Shown: positions 9,016-17,560 of the stretch, piece by piece
How the letters are laid out: the number at the start of each line of letters is the position of its first letter
Position numbering within the stretch: the first letter of the stretch is position 1
Source: DAOSEC01 sp035362935
GTDB taxonomy: Bacteria > Bacillota_I > Bacilli_A > ML615J-28 > CAG-313
Assembly (NCBI GenBank): GCA_035362935.1
Contig: DAOSEC010000007.1
Span: forward strand, 1-64,000
DNA length: 64,000 nt
Direction of reading: 5' to 3'
The notes under the pieces: model-generated
What the model saw: only the letters and a program-made list of their open reading frames with translations
Told to the model about the DNA's origin: nothing
Database searches by the model: none
Made by a program: the position numbers and the translations under genes

Positions 9016-9024
9016 TCTACTTTC

Positions 9025-9060
9025 AACAAGCAATAAGATGTCTTATTGCTTGTTTTATCT
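9025..9060 (+). terminator. Intrinsic terminator
   Basis: A long perfect stem (AACAAGCAATAAGA and its complement, 9025-9054) is followed by TTATCT, ten bases after the stop of the preceding signalling gene. Confidence 0.85.
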
Positions 9061-9091
9061 TGGTTGGACCAAAAGTAAATGTTGATTTTCA

Positions 9092-9120
9092 TTGACTTTT
9101 TTCATCATTTTTAGTATAAT
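9092..9120 (+). promoter_or_regulatory. yceD-rpmF promoter
   Basis: TTGACT (9092-9097), 17-bp spacer, TATAAT (9115-9120), nearly consensus as expected for ribosomal-protein expression. Confidence 0.85.
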
Positions 9121-9147
9121 AACTTGAGTTGGAATGGGGGGACAGTC

Positions 9148-9627
9148 ATGAAGTGGACACAACAACAATTGTTCAAAATTATGAACTTTCCACACCATTT
9201 TCAAACAGGGTTTGATTTTTCAAATCGTTTGACAGACGAATTCGAGATTTTAGCGATTTCACAAGCAATGGTTCATGGCACAATCGAACGCATCGATTTT
9301 GATAAGTATGAACTATCTATGCAAGTGAATGTGACGATTACAGTAGAGTGTGCTCTTACATTATTACCAACAGATTATTTAATGGAATTTTCCTGCTCAG
9401 ACTATTATAGCTTTGTGCCTGATGAATCCGATGATACGGTAGTATTAGAAAAAAACACACTTGATTTAGAAGAGATTACATGGGGATCAATCTTACTTGA
9501 AAAACCATTACGAGTTGTAAGAGACGATGCATATGAAATCTTAGAAAGTCGTGGAATTGTACTAGAAGAATCTGTCATAGATACAGAGGAAGAACCCAAA
9601 TCGCCATTTATAAATAAGAAAAAGTGA
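9148..9627 (+). CDS. yceD: YceD/DUF177 family protein
   Basis: This 159-residue protein is of the YceD (DUF177) family, linked to 23S rRNA accumulation, and its gene almost always precedes rpmF, as here. Family features are the N-terminal helix and strand, V(N/T)VTITVECALTLLPTDYLMEF in mid-protein where relatives have the conserved Cys segment (a single C is kept), and an acidic second half. The ATG at 9148 is preceded by a run of six G (9136-9141). An upstream TTG at 9124 would place the start within a few bases of the promoter's -10 box. Confidence 0.85.
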   Translation: MKWTQQQLFKIMNFPHHFQTGFDFSNRLTDEFEILAISQAMVHGTIERIDFDKYELSMQVNVTITVECALTLLPTDYLMEFSCSDYYSFVPDESDDTVVLEKNTLDLEEITWGSILLEKPLRVVRDDAYEILESRGIVLEESVIDTEEEPKSPFINKKK

Positions 9628-9638
9628 GGTGAGTTAGA

Positions 9639-9839
9639 ATGGCTGTTGCTCAAAGAAGAACATCAAAAACGCGTAAACGTAAACGTCGTACCCACTTTAA
9701 ACTAGAAGTGCCTGGAATGATTACATGTCCAAACTGTGGTGAATTAAAATTATCACACCGTGTATGTAAAGAATGTGGACATTATGATGGTAAACTAGTT
9801 AAAGAAATCAAGGTTAAGGAAACTGAAACCAAAGAGTAA
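9639..9839 (+). CDS. rpmF: Ribosomal protein bL32
   Basis: Structural protein of the large ribosomal subunit. The 66 residues begin MAVAQRRTSKTRKRKRR, carry a basic N-terminus and a zinc ribbon (CPNCGELKLSHRVCKECGHY) with all four cysteines, so this is the zinc-binding paralogue type. AGGTGAG lies upstream of the ATG. It is translated from the same transcript as yceD, 11 bases downstream. The tail, rich in K and E, is a little longer than in relatives. Confidence 0.98.
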   Translation: MAVAQRRTSKTRKRKRRTHFKLEVPGMITCPNCGELKLSHRVCKECGHYDGKLVKEIKVKETETKE

Positions 9840-9844
9840 AAAGA

Positions 9845-9870
9845 AAAACGCCAAAGGGCGTTTTTTCTTT
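9845..9870 (+). terminator. Terminator after rpmF
   Basis: The stem AAACGCC-AAA-GGGCGTTT runs directly into a T-rich tract, six bases after the rpmF stop. Confidence 0.9.
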
Positions 9871-9891
9871 TAGAAATGGATCGTATTGTGA

Positions 9892-9897
9892 TATAAT
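9892..9897 (+). promoter_or_regulatory. -10 box of rsmH promoter
   Basis: A consensus TATAAT lies 26 bases upstream of the chosen rsmH start. The -35 region is poor. An in-frame ATG at 9896 overlaps this box and so cannot be the translation start of this transcript. Confidence 0.6.
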
Positions 9898-9922
9898 GTT
9901 TAATATGAAGGGGATGATGCAT

Positions 9923-10855
9923 ATGAACGACTATAAACATATTTCGGTGTTATTAGAAGAATCGATTGAGGGTCTTGCAATCAAAGAAGATGGAATCTAT
10001 GTAGACTGTACCTTAGGTGGTGGTGGACATTCGAGTGAGATATTATCAAAGTTAACCACAGGTCGTCTCTATGCATTTGACCAAGATGAATACGCATTAC
10101 ACAAAGCAAACAAATTTTTAACTGAAGTAGGAACAAACTTTACGTTAATCAAGGATAACTTTGTTCATTTGAAACAAAGATTACTTGAATTTGGAGTCAC
10201 TGAAGTGGATGGAATCTTGTATGATCTTGGGGTTTCTAGTTTTCAGTTTGATATTCCGGAGCGAGGATTTAGCTATAACTACGATGCACCACTGGATATG
10301 AGGATGAACCAAGAACAACCGCTTTCTGCGAAAACCATTGTAAATGTTCACTCAGAATCGGAATTAAGAATGATCCTTTGGCAATATGGAGAAGAAAAGT
10401 TTGCTCCTCAAATTGCCAGAAAAATAGTGACATATCGAAAAACCAAAGCAATTGAGACAACATTCGAACTCGTAGACATCATAAAATCAGCATTACCTGC
10501 TGCTATCAAACGTGAGAAAGGACATCCTGCGAAGAAAACATTTCAAGCGCTCAGAATCGCGGTTAACGATGAGTTAAGGGTATTTGAGACAAGTTTAAAG
10601 GATGCGTTGACCCTTTTAAAACCAAAAGGGAGAATTGTTGTTATTACATTTCATTCCTTAGAAGATCGTATATGCAAGCATATGTTCCGGGAGGTAACTA
10701 CACTACAACTTCCTGTTGGGGTTCCATTTGTGCCATCTGGATATGAAGTGAAATACCGGTTAATCAATCAAAAAGTGATTACAGCCTCATCTAGCGAACT
10801 TGAAAGCAACAATAGAGCTCATTCAGCAAAACTTAGAATCATTGAGAAATTATAG
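9923..10855 (+). CDS. rsmH: 16S rRNA m4C1402 methyltransferase
   Basis: SAM-dependent methyltransferase that N4-methylates C1402 in the 16S rRNA decoding centre. It opens with YKHISVLLEESIEGL, followed by YVDCTLGGGGHSSEIL (SAM-binding motif I), YDLGVSSFQFDIPERGFSY with DMRM, the helical insert, and the C-terminal RIVVITFHSLEDRICK block. Length is 310 residues, normal for the family. AAGGGG (9908-9913) fits the ATG at 9923, and several in-frame ATGs lie just upstream. Elsewhere this gene sits at the head of the dcw cell-wall cluster. Here it is monocistronic, which fits a lineage that has lost or dispersed that cluster. Confidence 0.95.
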   Translation: MNDYKHISVLLEESIEGLAIKEDGIYVDCTLGGGGHSSEILSKLTTGRLYAFDQDEYALHKANKFLTEVGTNFTLIKDNFVHLKQRLLEFGVTEVDGILYDLGVSSFQFDIPERGFSYNYDAPLDMRMNQEQPLSAKTIVNVHSESELRMILWQYGEEKFAPQIARKIVTYRKTKAIETTFELVDIIKSALPAAIKREKGHPAKKTFQALRIAVNDELRVFETSLKDALTLLKPKGRIVVITFHSLEDRICKHMFREVTTLQLPVGVPFVPSGYEVKYRLINQKVITASSSELESNNRAHSAKLRIIEKL

Positions 10856-10856
10856 C

Positions 10857-10887
10857 AAAAGTGGACTAATAAAAGTCCACTTTTTTT
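10857..10887 (+). terminator. Bidirectional terminator between rsmH and the epimerase-like gene
   Basis: The stem AAAAGTGGACT/AGTCCACTTTT with a 6-nt loop and a run of seven T is shared by convergent genes. The complement also ends in T residues. Confidence 0.9.
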
Positions 10888-10892
10888 GATTT

Positions 10893-11774
10893 TTATTTCA
10901 TGATGTGTATGGAGTAAATTGCTTCAAAGCTTTGGTTTGGTGGTAGGAAGATCATATCTTTCTTTTCTTCAAAGTTTCCTTTTGTGTCTGGTTTATCCGC
11001 ACAACCAATCCATGGTTCTAGACATACAAACGGCGAATCAATCGTAGCTGGTGTCCAGATCCCTAAGGTGTTAAAGGTTGGAAATGAGAATTTGATCCCA
11101 AGTGGTTTTGATTTGTGTCTTAAAATACAGTAATCGGATACTGGTTTGTCAAAGATTAATGCATCTTGTTTAAATAAAGAATATTCTAAAGGTAGTTGTT
11201 GAAACGAATCAAATTTCATATTTGTTTTCGACCAGTCAATCGTTCCATTTGTCATGTTAACAAGTGGGGAGACAAACTGCTCCTGGTTTGGAAAATAAAG
11301 TTCATAATCGGTAAACGAATCCTTAGGATCAATTGGACAAGAAAAAGCAGGATGTCCTCCAAGGTTAAATGGCATTGTTTGGTCCCCTGTGTTTATCACT
11401 TGGAGGTGTGTTTCTAAGGAATCCCCGTTAAGCGAATAGGTTACAAGAAAACGAAACTGAAATGGATACATCTTTAATGTTTCGTCGGTTGCATCAAACA
11501 CCAATGTAATTGCTTCTTCGGTTTGATGGAGCACGGAAAATCGCATGTCTTTGATAAAACCATGTTTTGGAATGTGATAGGGTTTTCCACCAATCAACGT
11601 TTGATCGTTCATAAAACGACCAATGGCTGGGAACAAAAATGGTGCACTTCGATGCCAATATTTTGGGTCTGATGTCCAGATGTATTCAAACTCTTGATCT
11701 TTTAAGGATTTTAGTTCAGCACCTTTCATATCAATCGTTGCTTGTAAATGATTGTTTTTTAGTTCAAATCGCAA
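10893..11774 (-). CDS. Aldose 1-epimerase family protein
   Basis: A 293-residue protein of the galactose mutarotase fold (LacX/YeaD-like subgroup). Visible landmarks are the N-terminal GAELKSL, WHRSAPFLFPAIGRF, the HGF in YHIPKHGFIKDMRF (about residues 77-79), the LGGHPAFSCP strand (catalytic-region His) and a C-terminal CLEPWIGCADK block. It would interconvert sugar anomers or, in this subgroup, act on an undefined sugar or sugar phosphate. The start is taken as TTG at 11774, because AGAGGTG lies 6-7 bases upstream. The GTG at 11783 is itself part of that ribosome site. It is transcribed alone, convergent with rsmH. Confidence 0.8.
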   Translation of the reverse strand: MRFELKNNHLQATIDMKGAELKSLKDQEFEYIWTSDPKYWHRSAPFLFPAIGRFMNDQTLIGGKPYHIPKHGFIKDMRFSVLHQTEEAITLVFDATDETLKMYPFQFRFLVTYSLNGDSLETHLQVINTGDQTMPFNLGGHPAFSCPIDPKDSFTDYELYFPNQEQFVSPLVNMTNGTIDWSKTNMKFDSFQQLPLEYSLFKQDALIFDKPVSDYCILRHKSKPLGIKFSFPTFNTLGIWTPATIDSPFVCLEPWIGCADKPDTKGNFEEKKDMIFLPPNQSFEAIYSIHIMK

Positions 11775-11859
11775 AAATATCACCTCTTGGTTTTATTATA
11801 ACAAACTTTATCTCAATTGTTAATTGTTTTATTTCTTTTCAAGATAACCAACAATGATG

Positions 11860-11865
11860 TATAAT
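11860..11865 (+). promoter_or_regulatory. -10 box of radical SAM gene promoter
   Basis: A consensus TATAAT lies 27 bases before the GTG start, with a weak TTTCAA at 11837-11842 in the -35 position (17-bp spacing). Confidence 0.55.
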
Positions 11866-11892
11866 AAATTCATATCTAGGAGGTGAAGGCAA

Positions 11893-12759
11893 GTGAGGAT
11901 CATTCCAACAAAAAAAGTATTGTTACCAAATAACGCAATTAATTTATATCGTGGATGTACTCATGGATGCATTTACTGTGACTCAAGAAGCATCGTGTAT
12001 GGGATAGGCCCATTTGAAGACATTGGCGTGAAAGAAGATGCGATGAATAAACTTAGAGATGAGTTATCAAGGAAAAAAACAAAAGGAATGATTTATACGG
12101 GGTCGATGTGCGATCCATACATTCCATTAGAACAAGAACTGAGATTAACACAAGGAATGTTAAAAGCGATTTATGATTTTGGTTTTGGAGTTAGCATTCT
12201 TACGAAAAGCGATTTGGCATTACGAGATATTGATTTAATCGACCAAATCAGCAAACGAAATTGTGCTGTAGTTTGTTATACACTGACTACCTATGATGAA
12301 GAACTTTGTAATCTATTAGAACCGAATGTCGCTTCGACAAAACGAAGACTCGAATGTCTAAAAGAATTTGCATCACGCAACATCACAACTGGTGTTTGGA
12401 TGGGGCCAATTCTACCATTTATTAACGACACAGAAGAAAACATTCGAAGTCTTGTCAAAGCGTGTAGTGAAGCCGGTGTCACATTCATCATTCAATTTGG
12501 TATGGGGTTAACGCTAAGAGAAGGAAACCGAGAGTATTTTTACGAACAACTCGATCGACTATTTCCCAAGTTAAAACAAGTGTATCAAATGAAATATGGC
12601 AATCGTTATGAATGTATGTCACCAAAATCTGCATACTTGACAAAAATTTTCGTTGATGAATGTAATAAGTATGGGATAAAAATCAATACCTTTGATTATG
12701 AAAAACATTATAAAAAGCAAAATATCATTGATCAACTCCGGTTGTTTGACGAAAGCTAG
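11893..12759 (+). CDS. Radical SAM protein, spore photoproduct lyase-like family
   Basis: A 288-residue radical SAM enzyme. The iron-sulphur motif CTHGCIYCD (C-x3-C-x2-C, about residues 22-30) follows NAINLYRG, the pattern of the COG1533 family related to spore photoproduct lyase. Further blocks are TGSMCDPYIPLE, VSILTKSDLALRDIDL and GVWMGPILPFINDTEENI. The substrate is unknown, and the C-terminal extension of true SplB is absent. The GTG start is supported by AGGAGGTG (11879-11886) at correct spacing. It is a single gene with its own promoter. Confidence 0.85.
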   Translation: MRIIPTKKVLLPNNAINLYRGCTHGCIYCDSRSIVYGIGPFEDIGVKEDAMNKLRDELSRKKTKGMIYTGSMCDPYIPLEQELRLTQGMLKAIYDFGFGVSILTKSDLALRDIDLIDQISKRNCAVVCYTLTTYDEELCNLLEPNVASTKRRLECLKEFASRNITTGVWMGPILPFINDTEENIRSLVKACSEAGVTFIIQFGMGLTLREGNREYFYEQLDRLFPKLKQVYQMKYGNRYECMSPKSAYLTKIFVDECNKYGIKINTFDYEKHYKKQNIIDQLRLFDES

Positions 12760-12822
12760 GGTTCATTTGTATTTACTACCACAGGAAAATATGTTAAAAT
12801 AATAGAAAAGAGAGGTACTTTT

Positions 12823-14847
12823 ATGAATAAAAAGAACAAACCTCAGACTTCTGACAAACGTTTGTCACGCATACAGGAGTTAAAAAGCAACAAAGAAAAA
12901 ATTAACGCTGTCAAAGAAACCGCCATCATCACGTTTTGGTATGGTTTGTTTGGATTTACGTGGATCATAACAACAGACCGTCTGTTAGATTGGCTTGTAA
13001 CAGACCCTATACTTCATCGCAACATTCAACTTGCGAAAGGGTGGCTCTATGTCATCTTAACGGTTATTTTTATCTATTTGGTTGTAAAACGACGCATTGA
13101 ATTAATCAAGCACGCTGTTGATGATATCCTCACTACTACAAAAGTATTAGACCAAACGGAAGAAGAATTATACATTCAAAAAGCCTTTACCGACGAACTA
13201 ATTGGAACGGCTCCAGTAATCATCGCGGTATGGGATAGTTTAGGAAATTTAAAATCCATTAATCCATTTGCCTTAGAACTATTAGGCTACGATGCAACCA
13301 GTGTGTTTTACCAAGAGTGGATGGAATTATTATTTTCTGAAGAAAACAGAACTAGTTTGTTCGGCGTGTATGATATTATCAAGCAAAATGGGTTTTTAAA
13401 AAATCATGAAACCGAATTAATCGCCAAAGATGGTCGAACTATTTTCGTCATGTGGAATTCTGGCGTATTATCAACAGAAGCCAATGGAACAACAGAATAC
13501 ATCTCCTTCGGTGTTGACATTACAAAACGAAAAATCGCCGAAGAACAACTCAAAAAAATGGCATATTATGATATGTTAACGGATTTACCAAATCGATTTG
13601 CTTTGGAAGAACAAGTGGCAACCTTGATGAATCAGTCCGATTCTTCTTATGCGTTGTTGTATCTAGACGTGGATAACTTTAAATACATTAACGATTCCTT
13701 AGGTCATCACATTGGGGATGAATTACTCATCCATATCGCACAAAGCTTAAAAAAAGCGGTAAAAAAACCAAACTTTATCGCTAGGTTGGGTGGCGATGAG
13801 TTTGCAATATTGATTCCGGAATATAAAAACAAACAACAAGTACTTGCTTGTGTGGAAACATTGAAAAAAGCAATTGGGAAGACATGGTTTGTATACAACC
13901 ATAATTTCTTTGTTTCATTAAGCATAGGGGTTTCAATTGCCCCTCAAGATGGTCAAGATTTTAATATTTTAAGTAAAAATGCAGATATTGCGATGTATGC
14001 ATCAAAAAAAGAAGGCAAAGATCGCGTGATGTTTTTTGAACAAGCAATTGAAAAAGATAATTTATACCATATCGATATGGCCAAGCGCATCCAACAAGCA
14101 ATTGAACAACATGAATTTATGTTATACTTTCAACCACAATATCGGCTATCTGATCAATCCATAACAGGATTTGAAACATTACTTAGATGGAAAGAAGCAA
14201 CAAGGGGCTTTATTTCACCAGCTGAGTTTATTCCTTTAGCTGAAGAAACTGGTCAAATTCATGCGATTGAACGATGGGTCTTTAAAGAAGCCATCAAGCA
14301 AAAAGAGTTATGGGATAGCCAAGGGTATGAGAGTTTGGTGTTATCAATAAATCTATCAAGCAAAACCATAATGAGTGATGTCAATTTCGCCGAAATTGAA
14401 ACGATTTTAGCATCTTACAAAGGAAATCACTCTAATTTAATGATTGAAATTACCGAAACAGCGATTTTAAAGGATATGGATGTTGCAATTGCTCGATTAG
14501 AACGTATTAAGTATCTTGGTGTTCTAATCGCACTAGATGACTTCGGAACGGGTTATTCATCTCTTACTCATATCCGTATGCTACCAATCGATGTTGTGAA
14601 ATTAGATCGTAGTTTTGTTGGTCAAATTGAAAACAAAGGAAAAGATGAACTAATTGTGAATTCTGTCATTATGCTTGTCAAAAAACTTGGATATCGATTG
14701 GTTGCTGAAGGAATTGAAAACATGGAACAACATCAATACTTGTTAAACAACCATTGCGAATATGGGCAAGGATTTTTTATGTGTCGTCCAATTGATGCAA
14801 ACCACATCAATCAGTTATTAACTAAACCTATCCCATATATCAAATAA
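12823..14847 (+). CDS. Membrane PAS-GGDEF-EAL c-di-GMP protein
   Basis: A 674-residue membrane signalling protein. Two transmembrane segments lie at about residues 35-60 and 72-92, then a short linker helix, a PAS domain (about 125-240), a GGDEF domain (GGDEF near 323) and an EAL domain. The GGDEF motif is intact, but the upstream I-site is lost (KKPN in place of RxxD), so product inhibition is unlikely. The EAL domain keeps its catalytic signatures: ETLLRW, INLSS, IEITET, DDFGTGYSS, VKLDRSFV and AEGIE. It is therefore expected to hydrolyse c-di-GMP, and may also synthesise it. A GAGAGG ribosome site precedes the ATG. It lies 38 bases before the next c-di-GMP gene. Confidence 0.92.
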   Translation: MNKKNKPQTSDKRLSRIQELKSNKEKINAVKETAIITFWYGLFGFTWIITTDRLLDWLVTDPILHRNIQLAKGWLYVILTVIFIYLVVKRRIELIKHAVDDILTTTKVLDQTEEELYIQKAFTDELIGTAPVIIAVWDSLGNLKSINPFALELLGYDATSVFYQEWMELLFSEENRTSLFGVYDIIKQNGFLKNHETELIAKDGRTIFVMWNSGVLSTEANGTTEYISFGVDITKRKIAEEQLKKMAYYDMLTDLPNRFALEEQVATLMNQSDSSYALLYLDVDNFKYINDSLGHHIGDELLIHIAQSLKKAVKKPNFIARLGGDEFAILIPEYKNKQQVLACVETLKKAIGKTWFVYNHNFFVSLSIGVSIAPQDGQDFNILSKNADIAMYASKKEGKDRVMFFEQAIEKDNLYHIDMAKRIQQAIEQHEFMLYFQPQYRLSDQSITGFETLLRWKEATRGFISPAEFIPLAEETGQIHAIERWVFKEAIKQKELWDSQGYESLVLSINLSSKTIMSDVNFAEIETILASYKGNHSNLMIEITETAILKDMDVAIARLERIKYLGVLIALDDFGTGYSSLTHIRMLPIDVVKLDRSFVGQIENKGKDELIVNSVIMLVKKLGYRLVAEGIENMEQHQYLLNNHCEYGQGFFMCRPIDANHINQLLTKPIPYIK

Positions 14848-14885
14848 TGTATTATCTATAGCTTAACCAACAGGGGGACAAAGCG

Positions 14886-17483
14886 ATGAAACGCATCGTT
14901 AACCGACAACGCATATTTGGCATCATCTTTACATTTGTTTTTATTTTCGGATTATTTTTTCATTTTCTATATTATCGTAACACGTTAATTAAGATCAATG
15001 AAGAAAAAATATTATCGAATGTAGAAAATATGATTGTTAAGATTGAATCCGATTTACATGAAAAAATTCATACAATTGAGCATGCTGCATCCATCGCAGG
15101 ATTAAATTTACTAGATGACAATGCACTATTGTTGTTTTTTCAAACAACAATGGAGACACATCCTGAATTTTTCAGTGTATATGTTGGGTTTGAAGACAAC
15201 ACAATGATCAATGGGAGCGGATTTAATCCTTACCTCACAATTCCAAATTATGATGTCCGTATACGACCATGGTATGTCCAAGCAAAGTCATCAAACACAA
15301 CGGTGGTTACAAATCCTTTTGTGAATTCTTCCAATGACTACATTATCATAACCATTGCCACGCCATTATACGACGAATCCAACCACTTAATTGGAATTGT
15401 TGCAGGTGATTTGATCGTCAATAGTTTTTTTGATGTCGTGCAACAAAGTGAGTTAACAGAAAATAGTTATTCTTTTCTAGTCAATCAAAATGGTGATTTT
15501 CTATCTCACCCAACCTATCTTTATCAATACGATGCTTCAAAAACAGAACAACAATTCATTGATTCTACGAACATTGCATCTATTTCGAATAAGACAATGC
15601 AAGCACTGTTTTCAAAGCAAACTGGAGTAACTCCTGTTATGTTAGATGGTGTAAACGGGTATGTTGCATACAAACAACTTGAAATCAATGATTGGATCAT
15701 TGGAACGTTTACTCCGATTGCAGAATATAGTCATTACTTGGATCAATTTATTGAAGTTTTTTTGATAACCATGATTGGTATCTTTTTGGTTTCGATTGTA
15801 TTTTTCTGGTGGCAAAGACGTCAATTAACCAATCCAATGCTTCGAATGGAACAAGAAGTGGCATCCATTAACCCATCAGACGATTTAACGTATCGTTTAC
15901 CAATGAATAAAAATGATCCATTCCTAGATGTCAGAAATAAAATTAACCAATTACTTACAACCACAGAAACATTTTTCAATCGAGTAGAAGCGGACAACCA
16001 GTCACTTTCAACAAGCAATGATTTGCTTGAACATACGTTAGTCACGTTGCGTAAAACAGAAGATGAACTAAGAATCCAATACAATCAATTGAGTGAAAGT
16101 GAGAAGAAATACAAGTCACTTGTTGGATCGATGTCACAAGGATTGGTTTTATTTGAGGTTACTATCGGTACGAGAGGAAAAGTAGAAGATGCCATAGTCA
16201 TTGATGCAAACAATAGTTTTTCGGAAATGATAGAATTACCAATAAATAAGATTATGAATACAAGACTACTTGATATTAATCCAAACCTAATGCAACTAAT
16301 TAAATCGATTGAACGTGTTATGTTAAGTGGAAAAAGCGATCGTTTTGAGTTTTTTGATGAACGAATTAGTAAACATTTTGAACTTATTGTATATCAAGTA
16401 AGTGAGACCAAAGTTGCAACAATCATATTCGATATTACAATTCGCAAAAAACTAGAAGAAAAACTCATGGATTTGAGTTTTAAAGATCAATTAACAGGTT
16501 TAAAAAACCGTAGAAGTTATGAAGATGATCTAAAACGATATGAAACAGCATCTGAGTTTCCACATACCGTTCTTATGGCAGACGTCAACGGGTTAAAACT
16601 TGTGAATGACTCCTTTGGACACGATGAAGGAGATAAACTCCTTAAGAAAGTTGCAACCATATTAACAAAAGTTTGTGGAAAAAAAGGATCCATTTATCGC
16701 ATCGGCGGAGATGAATTTATTGTTTCCTTATCAAAAACAGACTACTTTGAAACCGATGAATATGTGAAAAAGCTTAAAACTCTATTTTCCAAAGAACGAA
16801 TTTCAGGAATCGAGATTTCAGTTTCATTTGGATGGGCTACAAGAGACTTTGAATCAGTCACCATGCTTGAAATTATCAAACGTGCTGAAGATAACATGTA
16901 TAAAAGCAAATTATATGAATCTCCAAGTATGAGAGGAAAAGCAATCAATACGGTGTTAGATACTCTTTATATGAAAAGTTCAAAAGAAAAAGACCATGCA
17001 TTAGGAGTACAACAACTTCTTGAACGATTTGCGAAAGCACTTAATTTACCATCGGATAAAGTATTAGAATTAAGCAAGGCAGCAGAAATTCACGACATTG
17101 GAAAAATTATAATCGATGAAGCAATCCTTGATAAAAAAGGAAAGTTAACAGATATTGAATTCATTGAAATGAAACGTCATCCAGAGGCAGGATATCGAAT
17201 TTTGAGTACACTTCCTGAATTTGTGGATATCGCTCAATACATTTTAGCACACCACGAACGATGGGATGGGTCAGGTTATCCGAAAGGTCTCAAGAAAGAC
17301 GACATTCCATTTGAGTCTCGTATGATGGCGATTTGTGATGCGTATTATGCGATGACATCTCAACGCTCGTATAAACCAAAATTAACCAAAGAAGAAGCAA
17401 TCAAAGAACTAAAACGATGTGCGGAAACGCAGTTTGACCCATATTTAGTCACAGAATTTATTACAAAAGTATTGGGAGAATAA
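14886..17483 (+). CDS. Cache-HAMP-GGDEF-HD-GYP c-di-GMP protein
   Basis: An 865-residue transmembrane receptor. A transmembrane helix at about residues 9-28 is followed by an extracytoplasmic double-Cache sensor (about 35-275, with IRPWYVQAK and SNDYIIITIATPLYDE typical of dCache_1). A second helix (about 284-307), HAMP and coiled coil come next, then a PAS-like region, GGDEF (near 607, intact, no RxxD I-site) and HD-GYP (HDIGK near 736, HHERWDGSGYP near 789). It senses an external small molecule, perhaps an amino or carboxylic acid as is common for dCache, and sets c-di-GMP. AGGGGGACA precedes the ATG. It is probably co-transcribed with the preceding GGDEF-EAL gene. Confidence 0.92.
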   Translation: MKRIVNRQRIFGIIFTFVFIFGLFFHFLYYRNTLIKINEEKILSNVENMIVKIESDLHEKIHTIEHAASIAGLNLLDDNALLLFFQTTMETHPEFFSVYVGFEDNTMINGSGFNPYLTIPNYDVRIRPWYVQAKSSNTTVVTNPFVNSSNDYIIITIATPLYDESNHLIGIVAGDLIVNSFFDVVQQSELTENSYSFLVNQNGDFLSHPTYLYQYDASKTEQQFIDSTNIASISNKTMQALFSKQTGVTPVMLDGVNGYVAYKQLEINDWIIGTFTPIAEYSHYLDQFIEVFLITMIGIFLVSIVFFWWQRRQLTNPMLRMEQEVASINPSDDLTYRLPMNKNDPFLDVRNKINQLLTTTETFFNRVEADNQSLSTSNDLLEHTLVTLRKTEDELRIQYNQLSESEKKYKSLVGSMSQGLVLFEVTIGTRGKVEDAIVIDANNSFSEMIELPINKIMNTRLLDINPNLMQLIKSIERVMLSGKSDRFEFFDERISKHFELIVYQVSETKVATIIFDITIRKKLEEKLMDLSFKDQLTGLKNRRSYEDDLKRYETASEFPHTVLMADVNGLKLVNDSFGHDEGDKLLKKVATILTKVCGKKGSIYRIGGDEFIVSLSKTDYFETDEYVKKLKTLFSKERISGIEISVSFGWATRDFESVTMLEIIKRAEDNMYKSKLYESPSMRGKAINTVLDTLYMKSSKEKDHALGVQQLLERFAKALNLPSDKVLELSKAAEIHDIGKIIIDEAILDKKGKLTDIEFIEMKRHPEAGYRILSTLPEFVDIAQYILAHHERWDGSGYPKGLKKDDIPFESRMMAICDAYYAMTSQRSYKPKLTKEEAIKELKRCAETQFDPYLVTEFITKVLGE

Positions 17484-17495
17484 CAAAGATAGATG

Positions 17496-17535
17496 AATTT
17501 GAGTATTTTTGATGTCTGAAATACTCAAATTTTCT
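17496..17535 (+). terminator. Intrinsic terminator
   Basis: A 13-bp stem AATTTGAGTATTT and its complement, with a 10-nt loop, is followed by TTCTTATTT. It ends the two-gene c-di-GMP operon. Confidence 0.85.
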
Positions 17536-17560
17536 TATTTACTAGAAATGAGGAAAATAT

